DNA of 11,738 nucleotides from JBLNBN01 sp050260015 (GTDB taxonomy: Bacteria > Bacteroidota > Ignavibacteria > Kapaibacteriales > UBA2268). The stretch lies in NCBI GenBank assembly GCA_050260015.1, contig JBLNBN010000037.1, forward strand, positions 1 to 11,738. Direction: 5' to 3'. The notes below the pieces were generated by a model, which made no database searches, had not been told where the DNA came from, and saw only the letters and a list, made by a program, of their open reading frames with translations. The translations under genes and the position numbers were made by a program. Shown one piece after another: positions 6,104 to 11,738 of this stretch (its first letter is position 1; every line of letters starts with the position of its first letter).

Positions 6104-7159
6104 TTATTTGCCGTGGACGATCGGGGCATTGAGTTCGTTTTCCTCGAGAGCCATTTTAACATGGTCGGGTATTTTAGTTATTCTTTCGCGGATAAAGAAC
6201 AGCCCGCCGAAGATTACCTGTACGAGGAAGCTCATGCCGTGAGCTACGGTCGCATAAGCGAACGCAGTGTTCGCGTCGACGTTATAAAGCTTAGTAAGGT
6301 AAATAACTACGATGCTGTGGTAAACCCCGATCGCTCCGGGAGTAGGGGCTATCGTGACGCCGATGCCTGTTACTATAAGGAGCATAAATGCGTCGGCCAT
6401 GCCCATTTGATGCGCGACGTGGAAGTCGAAGCAGTAGAACATAATATAGAGCGGCAACGCGTAGAGGAACCAAATTATTGCGGATTCTAACGCCAGGCGG
6501 ACGTATTGGCTCGGCGTACGGATAATCTCGAACCCGTGGCGGAACTTTTCAAAGATCTGCGAGAGCCGATCGTAGAGCTTTCCAGAAATGGGTTTTACGA
6601 AAGTCCGGAGGCAGAACCGCACAAACGGCGGGTAGAAGCTGGAAATCATAGCTATAAAGAACAGGGCTACGACGAAGAGCAATTTATTAGGATCGATTTC
6701 CGTAGGCATCATGTCGACCACCTTCGAGCTCATAAAGTAAATTCCAAAGCCGAGCAGAATGCCGAGCGAGATCATATCGATAATTCGTTCGACGATGATC
6801 GTAGCGAATACGCTCGAGTAGGAAACGTGCTCGCGTTTGGAGTAAACCCATGGGCGAACGAATTCGCCGCCGCGGGGAGTAATATTGTTAAACGCATAGC
6901 CTACCATAACCGCGGAGAACATATTCCATACGGAATCCGCTTTACATATAGGCTTGAGCATAGTCTTCCAACGCTCGGCGCGGAACCAATGCGATAGCAG
7001 CATTACGGGGATGGTAAGTAGGGCGGGCACATAATTGGCGCCGCGCAGGGCTTCCCAGAGTTTGATGAAATCGAGATTTCTTGTTGCATAATAAAGCGAT
7101 CCGACGACTATCGCGGCGCTTAATGTCCATTTTAAAATTGTTTTACTGCGCTGTGTCAT
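6104..7159 (-). CDS. UPF0104 / LPG-synthase-TM-like flippase-family membrane protein
   Basis: 351 residues, polytopic, with about 8 hydrophobic segments. Motifs of the lysylphosphatidylglycerol-synthase transmembrane family (PF03706, UPF0104) are visible: RAERWKTML in the second segment region, GYAFNNITPRGGEFVRPW, ERIIDMISLG and a late APTPGAIGVYHS. The C-terminal aminoacyl-transferase domain of MprF is absent, so this is the stand-alone membrane unit, probably moving or binding a lipid or lipid-linked substrate in the inner membrane; the substrate is unknown. I start at ATG 7159, which overlaps the end of nadK by 17 nt. The in-frame upstream start at 7183 is TTG and would enlarge the overlap to 41 nt. 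It is the last gene of a pfkA-nadK-membrane protein operon ended by the terminator at 6051-6082. Confidence 0.85.
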   Translation of the reverse strand: MTQRSKTILKWTLSAAIVVGSLYYATRNLDFIKLWEALRGANYVPALLTIPVMLLSHWFRAERWKTMLKPICKADSVWNMFSAVMVGYAFNNITPRGGEFVRPWVYSKREHVSYSSVFATIIVERIIDMISLGILLGFGIYFMSSKVVDMMPTEIDPNKLLFVVALFFIAMISSFYPPFVRFCLRTFVKPISGKLYDRLSQIFEKFRHGFEIIRTPSQYVRLALESAIIWFLYALPLYIMFYCFDFHVAHQMGMADAFMLLIVTGIGVTIAPTPGAIGVYHSIVVIYLTKLYNVDANTAFAYATVAHGMSFLVQVIFGGLFFIRERITKIPDHVKMALEENELNAPIVHGK

Positions 7160-8039
7160 CGTTCTCGCAGGGTTTCTTGTCAAAAGAGTTAGCCGCCCAG
7201 AGCAACTTGGTCCTCAATAGGTCATAGTAGGAGCTTGTCTGGGGTTTTATTAATTTAATTCTATACGGGGCTATCTTAATAATTATGCTGTCCAAATTAT
7301 TCAGCGTGCTTTCCGTTTGCCCGTCGGCGACTAAAATAACTTCGCCGGTGGGGGAGTATACTTTTAATTTAATTTCCGCCGTGTCCGGTACGACGAGCGG
7401 CCGAAGCGTTAGGGTATGCGGCGCAACCGGGGTAATGCAGAGCACGGAGGTCGAGGGGGCGATTAGCGGCCCGCCGCAGGAGAGCGAATAAGCCGTGGCG
7501 CCGGTCGGGGTCGTCACTATTAGACCGTCCGCGCGGTAATCGCCGATATAGTGATCGTTGGCGTAAGCTTGCACGGTGATCATCCGCGAGGAGCCTTTCT
7601 TCTCGATCACGAAGTCGTTTAGCGCGTAATGCGTCGCGCCGTTTAAAGTTGTTTGCAGCGCCGCCCTGTCGACAACCCTGTAATTGCCGTCGAGCAGGTC
7701 CTTCATCGCTTTTTCTATGTTTTTTGTAGAGAACTCCGCCAGGAATCCCAACTTGCCAACGTTGACCCCCATGATAGGAATGCCCGTGGAGATAAGCAAC
7801 CGCGCTATGGAAAGCATGGTGCCGTCGCCGCCAAAGGAGATTACGACGTCAACGTATTTATCGAATTCGAAAGGATGGACCGCGTGCACGGAAGCGCGCA
7901 GGTCGGGCGAAAAGGATTCGACGAGCTCCGGGCGCGCGAAAATTTCGGTGTCGTGCGAAATGAGCGCGCGAGCCGCTTCCTGCGCCCAGTGAATCGCTTC
8001 GGCGCTATCGGTGTTTTCAAAAAGGGCGATTTTTTTCAT
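7143..8039 (-). CDS. nadK: NAD kinase
   Basis: 298 residues, close to the usual 290-300. The enzyme phosphorylates NAD at the 2'-OH with ATP or polyphosphate to make NADP in the cytoplasm. The signature GGDGT is at residues 70-74, in SFGGDGTML. GVNVGKLGFLAEF follows at 91-103, the conserved Asn-Asp pair is at 141-142 (ALNDFVIEK), and TTPTGATAYSLSCGGP is at 176-191. I start at ATG 8039; a TTG two codons upstream is in frame but adds nothing. The gene lies 40 nt after pfkA on the same strand, and its last 17 nt overlap the start of the membrane protein gene, indicating coupled expression. No key residue is missing. Confidence 0.95.
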   Translation of the reverse strand: MKKIALFENTDSAEAIHWAQEAARALISHDTEIFARPELVESFSPDLRASVHAVHPFEFDKYVDVVISFGGDGTMLSIARLLISTGIPIMGVNVGKLGFLAEFSTKNIEKAMKDLLDGNYRVVDRAALQTTLNGATHYALNDFVIEKKGSSRMITVQAYANDHYIGDYRADGLIVTTPTGATAYSLSCGGPLIAPSTSVLCITPVAPHTLTLRPLVVPDTAEIKLKVYSPTGEVILVADGQTESTLNNLDSIIIKIAPYRIKLIKPQTSSYYDLLRTKLLWAANSFDKKPCENDDTAQ

Positions 8040-8079
8040 TAGCAAGTCAAAATAATTAAGTAAACTAATCCGGCTCGGT

Positions 8080-9039
8080 CTAAGCGAGCACGTCTGCGAG
8101 TTCTATTAAGTAATTCCATATAGGCTTCTGCTTAGTCCAGGTGTCCACGAAGGGAGTGTACGTAATGTCATGGTTGTTTCGCCCGATCATTACGTCGGTC
8201 TGGCCGGCAAGCAGCGCGTCGACCGAGGCCAACCCCAGATGGCTTGCGAGCACCCTGTCGCGAACGGTTGGGCTGCCGCCGCGCTGGACGTGCCCTAAAA
8301 TAGATACCTTCGCCTCAATATCGTACTTTTCCTTAAGCAATTCGGCGATAATGAGCGCGCCGCCCACTTCGTCGCCCTCGCCTATGATGATCACATTTCG
8401 GCGGCTCTTGCCCTGCCGCAATATTCTTTGGTAAAGCAGGTCCAAATTAGTTACGATTTCCGGGATAGCTATAAATTCCGCGCCGCATGAGACGCCGACG
8501 TCCATAGCGATAAAGCCCGCATGGCGCCCCATTACTTCGCATAGGAATACGCGCCCATGGGAATCCGCCGTATCGCGGATCCTGTCGATGGCCGACGCCG
8601 CGGTGTTTATCGCCGTGTCGTATCCGATCGTGTAATTCGTGCCCCAAATGTCGTTGTCTATAGTGCCGGCGACTCCCACGACTGGTATGTGGTGCTCTTC
8701 GTAGAGGGCGTGCGCGCCGCGGAACGTTCCGTCGCCTCCGCACGCAATAAGTCCCTCGATGCCGGCTTCTTTAAGCCTTTCGGCGGCCGCGGCCCGCCCC
8801 CCGGGCATAGTAAATTCTTTGGAACGGCTCGTTTTAAGTATTGTGCCGCCCCGTCCGATTATGTTAGCCGTGTCCTTCCGGGTGAGCTTCATTATCTCGC
8901 CCTCTATCATGCCGGAATAACCGTTCATAATGCCGTAAACTTCTACGCCGCGCTGAAGGCCCGCACGGACCGCCGCGCGAATAAACGCGTTCATGCCCGG
9001 CGCATCCCCGCCGCTTGTAAAGATGCCAATTCTTTTCAT
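8080..9039 (-). CDS. pfkA: ATP-dependent 6-phosphofructokinase
   Basis: 319 residues, the standard short bacterial PfkA length (E. coli has 320). It phosphorylates fructose 6-phosphate to fructose 1,6-bisphosphate, the committing step of glycolysis. Visible motifs are TSGGDAPGMN (8-17, nucleotide binding), GGDGTFRGA (101-109), GTIDND (125-130, catalytic Asp128) and MGRHAG (170-175). Gly104 in GGDG and Gly125 before TIDND are the residues expected for an ATP enzyme; PPi-dependent enzymes typically have Asp and Lys there. It is the first gene of an operon with nadK 40 nt downstream. The ATG is preceded by GGAAATAAG, a weak ribosome-binding site, and a possible promoter lies directly upstream. 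Confidence 0.96.
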   Translation of the reverse strand: MKRIGIFTSGGDAPGMNAFIRAAVRAGLQRGVEVYGIMNGYSGMIEGEIMKLTRKDTANIIGRGGTILKTSRSKEFTMPGGRAAAAERLKEAGIEGLIACGGDGTFRGAHALYEEHHIPVVGVAGTIDNDIWGTNYTIGYDTAINTAASAIDRIRDTADSHGRVFLCEVMGRHAGFIAMDVGVSCGAEFIAIPEIVTNLDLLYQRILRQGKSRRNVIIIGEGDEVGGALIIAELLKEKYDIEAKVSILGHVQRGGSPTVRDRVLASHLGLASVDALLAGQTDVMIGRNNHDITYTPFVDTWTKQKPIWNYLIELADVLA

Positions 9040-9050
9040 CTTATTTCCGA

Positions 9051-9083
9051 AAAATTTACCTTCTAAACGAAAATATCAACAAA
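9051..9083 (-). promoter_or_regulatory. Possible promoter of the pfkA operon
   Basis: On the minus strand TTTG (9083-9080), a 21-nt spacer and TAAATTTT (9058-9051) fit TTTG-N19..21-TAnnTTTG with one mismatch. The leader would be only a few nucleotides before the ATG at 9039, which makes it less certain. Confidence 0.35.
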
Positions 9084-9177
9084 CGCTTTTATTTCAATAT
9101 CCAAAGTTAATGTAAAATAGACAAAGAAAAAAGCGGAAAAAGAGTTTTGACGGTTTGGAATCAAATAGGAGGGAAAA

Positions 9178-9291
9178 ATGCAGTTAATTTTCAGAGGTAC
9201 TATAACCGGGACTTCGCCAACCGCTTATAATATTCAATACATTATGACTCAGGCGGCCTTTAAGTTTTGGTCGGCTCGGCGATGCCGTTAA
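9178..9291 (+). CDS. Possible 37-residue small protein or gene remnant
   Basis: ATG 9178 has the strongest Shine-Dalgarno sequence in the window (AGGAGGG, 9167-9173, 4 nt before the ATG). The frame begins MQLIFRGTITGTSPTAYN and ends after 37 codons with a basic tail WSARRCR. I do not recognise it. In the +1 frame from the middle onward the sequence reads RPLSFGRLGDAVKRRLLDR before a stop at 9312-9314, so it could be the frameshifted start of a longer small gene. It has no Bacteroidota-type promoter that I could identify with confidence. Confidence 0.35.
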   Translation: MQLIFRGTITGTSPTAYNIQYIMTQAAFKFWSARRCR

Positions 9292-9329
9292 ACGGCGGCT
9301 ATTAGATCGTTGAACCGTTAAGCCGCCGT
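9292..9329. repeat. 9-bp perfect inverted repeat with 20-nt loop
   Basis: ACGGCGGCT (9292-9300) pairs with AGCCGCCGT (9321-9329). A smaller hairpin GCCGT-TAA-ACGGC overlaps its left arm, and CCGTT (9315-9319) could pair with the same AACGG, so alternative folds are possible. There is no T run on either side, so it is not a standard terminator. It begins right after the stop of the small ORF. Confidence 0.5.
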
Positions 9330-9348
9330 CGATATGCGTCGCCGTGAC

Positions 9349-9744
9349 TTAAATTGGTTGCTCTAATTCTATTGCTTCGTTTTCCCGTTCATCGTTTCTA
9401 TGCTTAAATAAATTCATATACCAATAAAACGGGCTGACGAAAATGGCTAGTAATGATAGCAACACGAGCCATAGCACGCGATTATTCTTTTTTACATACG
9501 GGCTGTTGAAAGTATCGTATATAAAGTAAATCTTTACTGCATGCACGCATCCCGCTATTATGATTATAGAAAAAAACATAATCATTGTGGCAAAGAGAGC
9601 GACGCCGCCGTTTTGTTCGGAATAATCCTGCGGGGGCGTCCCGTCCAGTACGGCCAACAGAATAAGAATAGAGAACGAGACGGGTAGGGTAATGATCGGG
9701 AGAAAGCTCGCTATACCGGTGAGCCATAGCTTTTTAGAATTCAT
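9349..9744 (-). CDS. Three-TM membrane protein, PLDc_N-like C-terminus, paralog 1
   Basis: 131 residues with three hydrophobic segments, about 8-33, 48-75 and 90-113. Shared motifs with the neighbour at 10229-9849 are W-x-TGxASFLP near the N-terminus, YFIYDxF between TM2 and TM3, and PxYWYMNLFKxRN at the end. The block from YFIYD to the end (short loop, TM, P-x-YW) recalls the PLDc_N domain (phospholipase D-nuclease N-terminal-like membrane module), but no nuclease domain follows. The tail is acidic (NDERENEAIELEQ) and probably cytoplasmic. The start at ATG 9744 puts a Lys-Lys pair ahead of TM1. There is a terminator-like hairpin between it and the upstream paralog, so it may have its own transcript. 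Function is unknown. Confidence 0.7.
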   Translation of the reverse strand: MNSKKLWLTGIASFLPIITLPVSFSILILLAVLDGTPPQDYSEQNGGVALFATMIMFFSIIIIAGCVHAVKIYFIYDTFNSPYVKKNNRVLWLVLLSLLAIFVSPFYWYMNLFKHRNDERENEAIELEQPI

Positions 9745-9807
9745 AAAATGCCTTCGATAATGGTTTTTAATTCGGTTAATAAATAACTTGACGCCGCAGA
9801 TAAGAAG

Positions 9808-9839
9808 GGAGCCGCATTTTCTTAATTAAACGCGGCTCC
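9808..9839 (-). terminator. Probable terminator of the upstream three-TM gene
   Basis: GGAGCCGC (9808-9815) pairs with GCGGCTCC (9832-9839) over 8 bp, and the stem can be extended by 3 A-T pairs inside the loop after one mismatch. On the minus strand it is followed by a moderately T-rich CTTCTTATC, 10 nt after the stop of the gene ending at 9849. Confidence 0.6.
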
Positions 9840-9848
9840 ATAACATAG

Positions 9849-10229
9849 TTAAATAACTTCAGGCTCGTTCCTGTACTTGAATATGTTCATAAACCAGTAA
9901 ATCGGAAAGCCGACAACGCTCGCTAAGAGGATTACAAGCAACCAAGCCACCTGGTATCTCTGCTCGACGTGCTTGTTGTGAAATACGTCGTAGATGAAGT
10001 AAATCAGCGAAGCAATGCTGATAACCGTAAGGATTATGGATAAATACATAAAGTTCTTTACCCATGCGAGAATGAATTCCGGCGGTTCGCTTCCGCCGCT
10101 AATTTCCGCTTGCGAGGAAAGAGTTATAATGTCTGAAATGTAATTGATCATGAAAAACAGCATAACAATTACCAGTATCAACGGCAGAAAGCTTGCCAGG
10201 CCCGTCCAAAATACTTTTGATTTGCTCAT
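9849..10229 (-). CDS. Three-TM membrane protein, PLDc_N-like C-terminus, paralog 2
   Basis: 126 residues from ATG 10229, preceded by a GAGGCGGGT ribosome-binding site. An in-frame start 17 codons earlier lacks support and would put a polar stretch ahead of TM1. It aligns with the protein at 9744-9349: FWTGLASFLP at 7-16, then TM1, a polar loop with GGSEPPE, TM2 ending in YFIYDVFHNKHV, and TM3 ending in FPIYWFMNIFKYRNEP. The last 45 or so residues resemble a PLDc_N module. The gene is divergent from the Alx-like gene at 10406, with 176 nt between them in which I find no good promoter match or known riboswitch. An inner-membrane protein of unknown role. Confidence 0.75.
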   Translation of the reverse strand: MSKSKVFWTGLASFLPLILVIVMLFFMINYISDIITLSSQAEISGGSEPPEFILAWVKNFMYLSIILTVISIASLIYFIYDVFHNKHVEQRYQVAWLLVILLASVVGFPIYWFMNIFKYRNEPEVI

Positions 10230-10405
10230 ACCCGCCTCAAAATTGAAGAAATTATGGTTAATTAATGCTCTGCTTCGCAATTTAATAAAAAGTTAGCTCT
10301 GTTAATAAATAAATTTACAGATCTCGTAGAAATTATTATCTCTTCAATATTCATACGCTTCCGCCGTTTGCAATTATACGGATTTTGTTAAATAATGGAG
10401 CTCCT

Positions 10406-11356
10406 ATGGAAGTAAGCGCGTACTTTTGGTTATTCTTTAATATATTCGTCATTATAATGCTCGCCCTCGACCTTGGCGTCTTTCATAAGAACCCGCATGA
10501 AATCCGCGTTCGGGAGGCATTGGTTTGGTCCCTGGTCTGGATTATTCTATCGTTTATCTTCAATGGCATTATCTGGGCGCAGTTCGGCGAGCAAAAAGCC
10601 ATTGAGTACCTGACCGGCTATTTAATCGAGAAATCGCTTAGCATAGACAATATATTCGTTATTGCGCTGCTGTTCGGCTATTTCCACGTCCCGTCCCGCC
10701 TGCAGCATAAGGTCCTCTTTTGGGGTATTATCGGGGCGATCGTCTTGCGCGCGGCCTTCATATTTGCCGGCGTAGCTCTTCTTGAAAAGTTCCATTGGAC
10801 CATTTACTTGTTCGGAGGCGTCCTGGTCTATACCGGCATAAAGATGATTACTGAGAAGGATAAGAAGATCGAGCCTGAAAAAAATCCCGTCGTGAAGCTC
10901 TTTCGAAAGATCTACCCGGTTACCGAATCCTATAGGGGCGACAAGTTCTTTGTCCGGGAAAACGGCAGGAAATACGCTACACCGCTTTTTATTGCTTTAA
11001 TATTAATAGAATTCACCGACCTGGTATTCGCAGTGGACAGTATCCCGGCAATTTTGGCCATAACGCAGGACCAGTTTATAGTCTATACGTCGAATATATT
11101 CGCGATACTTGGCCTGCGTTCGCTTTACTTCGCTCTGGCGGACATCATAAACCGGTTTAAATACCTGTCCACCGGGTTAGCTGTTATATTGATGTTCGTG
11201 GGTACTAAAATGGTAATAGCGGACTTTTATAAGTTAAACACAGTCGTCTCGCTTGTCATTATTGTCCTGATATTAGCGGTTTCTACTATTATTTCAATGG
11301 TGAAAACGGGAAAGGAAAAGCCAAAACCGGAGGATTCCCCCCTAAATATCGATTAA
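10406..11356 (+). CDS. TerC/Alx-family metal-ion transporter
   Basis: 316 residues, close to E. coli Alx (about 321). It is a polytopic inner-membrane protein with about 8-9 hydrophobic segments. Family marks are ALDLGVFHKNPHE near residue 20, IEKSLSIDNIFV with conserved Glu and Asp, and the second half's FTDLVFAVDSIPA with its conserved acidic pair. Members of the Alx/MeeF branch export Mn2+; others are linked to tellurite resistance or metal loading of exported proteins, so the exact ion is inferred. I start at ATG 10406 (GGAG 5 nt upstream); a TTG seven codons earlier is in frame but poor. The C-terminus is a short charged tail (KTGKEKPKPEDSP). The gene stands alone, divergent from the three-TM gene and ended by the terminator at 11457-11485. 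No yybP-ykoY Mn2+ riboswitch could be seen upstream. Confidence 0.92.
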   Translation: MEVSAYFWLFFNIFVIIMLALDLGVFHKNPHEIRVREALVWSLVWIILSFIFNGIIWAQFGEQKAIEYLTGYLIEKSLSIDNIFVIALLFGYFHVPSRLQHKVLFWGIIGAIVLRAAFIFAGVALLEKFHWTIYLFGGVLVYTGIKMITEKDKKIEPEKNPVVKLFRKIYPVTESYRGDKFFVRENGRKYATPLFIALILIEFTDLVFAVDSIPAILAITQDQFIVYTSNIFAILGLRSLYFALADIINRFKYLSTGLAVILMFVGTKMVIADFYKLNTVVSLVIIVLILAVSTIISMVKTGKEKPKPEDSPLNID

Positions 11357-11456
11357 GCTAAAAAAGCGACGTAAAAATTATAAATTAACTTTAAACCGGG
11401 TAAGCTACCATTTAATAAAAAGATAAGAATACTCGGTTCACTTCATAATCGTATCG

Positions 11457-11490
11457 GCCCGAAAAATAATTAAGATTTTTCGGGCTTAAT
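11457..11490 (+). terminator. Intrinsic terminator after the TerC/Alx gene
   Basis: An 11-bp perfect stem, GCCCGAAAAAT (11457-11467) with ATTTTTCGGGC (11475-11485), has a 7-nt loop and is followed by TTAATATTTT. It is 100 nt after the stop, and its T-rich tail runs into the -33 element of the next promoter. Confidence 0.85.
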
Positions 11491-11492
11491 AT

Positions 11493-11523
11493 TTTGCGGT
11501 TCGGAAAACTCTCCTTATCTTTG
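11493..11523 (+). promoter_or_regulatory. Candidate rRNA operon promoter P1
   Basis: TTTG (11493-11496), a 19-nt spacer and TATCTTTG (11516-11523) match the Bacteroidota consensus TTTG-N19..21-TAnnTTTG without a mismatch. Transcription would start near 11530, at the base of the first leader hairpin. The preceding terminator insulates it from the TerC/Alx gene. Confidence 0.7.
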
Positions 11524-11529
11524 AATCTC

Positions 11530-11560
11530 CTTGCAACGCGCAAGATGAAAAAGTTCTTTT
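11530..11560 (+). promoter_or_regulatory. Leader module 1: boxB-like hairpin plus boxA-like element
   Basis: CTTGC (11530-11534) pairs with GCAAG (11540-11544) around AACGC. GTTCTTTT (11553-11560) follows after 8 nt. The order hairpin then boxA is that of bacterial rrn leaders, where boxA (E. coli TGCTCTTTAACA) loads the Nus antitermination complex. The match to boxA is partial. Confidence 0.5.
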
Positions 11561-11626
11561 AGCGGCCCTGGGAGCGGTCAGGCGGAAATCGGGAAGAAAA
11601 AAAAAGCGAGCCGCCGGAAAAAAAGA

Positions 11627-11658
11627 TTTGGAAGTTTGGAAAAAGCTTCGTAATTTTG
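11627..11658 (+). promoter_or_regulatory. Candidate rRNA operon promoter P2
   Basis: TTTG (11627-11630), a 20-nt spacer and TAATTTTG (11651-11658) again match the Bacteroidota consensus fully. It lies 134-135 nt downstream of the equivalent elements of P1. An A-rich tract (11597-11605 and 11618-11624) precedes it. Confidence 0.65.
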
Positions 11659-11664
11659 AGACCC

Positions 11665-11701
11665 TTTGCGAGACGCAAAACGGAAAAAGTTCTTTAGAAA
11701 A
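11665..11701 (+). promoter_or_regulatory. Leader module 2: boxB-like hairpin plus boxA-like element
   Basis: TTTGCG (11665-11670) pairs with CGCAAA (11674-11679) around AGA, and GTTCTTTAGAAAA (11689-11701) follows after 9 nt. This boxA-like element agrees with E. coli rrn boxA at 9 of 13 bases. The stem differs from that of module 1 yet stays paired. The remaining 37 nt to the window end are purine-rich leader; the 16S gene itself is not in view. Confidence 0.5.
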
Positions 11702-11738
11702 GTTTTTCAGCTTTGGAAGAGGCGAACGGAAAAAGAAA

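Larger units (their letters stand above)
9040..9348. other. 309-nt mainly non-coding stretch
   Basis: This gap lies between the divergent ends of pfkA (start) and the membrane protein at 9744-9349 (stop). Its left third is A-rich and holds the possible pfkA promoter. The middle holds one short, well-initiated plus-strand ORF (9178-9291). The right third is GC-rich and dominated by an inverted repeat (9292-9329). I see no tRNA or mobile-element ends here. Confidence 0.6.

Noticed and set aside
6113..6997. Plus-strand open frames across the UPF0104-like gene
   Set aside because: They are antisense to a gene with clear family motifs; their translations are charged, low in hydrophobic residues and show no recognisable domain.
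8557..9066. 169-codon plus-strand frame opposite pfkA
   Set aside because: It is antisense to a complete PfkA with all catalytic motifs and has no ribosome-binding site or domain of its own.
10230..10405. yybP-ykoY (Mn2+) riboswitch ahead of the TerC/Alx gene
   Set aside because: Such genes often have one, but this AT-rich 176-nt gap shows no pair of strong stems and no expression platform.

Overview
The window looks like a chromosomal segment of a Bacteroidota/FCB-group bacterium, possibly from the Kapabacteria/Ignavibacteria side (the sub-group is only a guess). Three things support this: a large secreted protein ends in a type IX secretion (T9SS, Por-type) sorting domain; there are several promoters of the Bacteroidota form TTTG-N19..21-TAnnTTTG; and there is a lipoprotein of a style common in that phylum. 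Start codons often have a weak or no Shine-Dalgarno sequence.

Left part (1-5381): five members of one paralogous family of small exported proteins. They are a 3' fragment at the left edge, then genes at 81-824, 909-1550 and 3837-4493, and an inverted copy at 5381-4668. Each complete copy has a signal peptide, a short N-terminal module carrying SGER (or SNGK) and [KR]SDI motifs, a variable linker, and a glycine/aromatic-rich C-terminal half that looks like a small outer-membrane beta-barrel. Embedded among them (1772-3781) is a 669-residue T9SS-exported protein made of 14 Asp-box beta-propeller blades. I do not recognise a named function for this cluster. A perfect terminator-like hairpin separates the convergent fourth and fifth copies.

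Middle (5382-9039): a divergent intergenic region with a 21-bp-period direct repeat, a small lipoprotein gene (5560-6030), a bidirectional terminator, and then a minus-strand housekeeping operon of pfkA (ATP-type 6-phosphofructokinase), nadK (NAD kinase, overlapping the next gene by 17 nt) and a UPF0104/LPG-synthase-TM-like integral membrane protein.

Right part (9040-11738): a mostly non-coding stretch with one well-initiated 37-codon ORF and a 9-bp inverted repeat, two paralogous three-TM membrane proteins on the minus strand, a divergent TerC/Alx-family metal-ion transporter with a strong terminator, and finally what I read as the control region of a ribosomal RNA operon whose 16S gene would lie just beyond the window. 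That region has two tandem Bacteroidota-type promoters. Each is followed at the same distance (6 nt) by a small hairpin and then a boxA-like GTTCTTT element. The two hairpins differ in sequence but keep their pairing.
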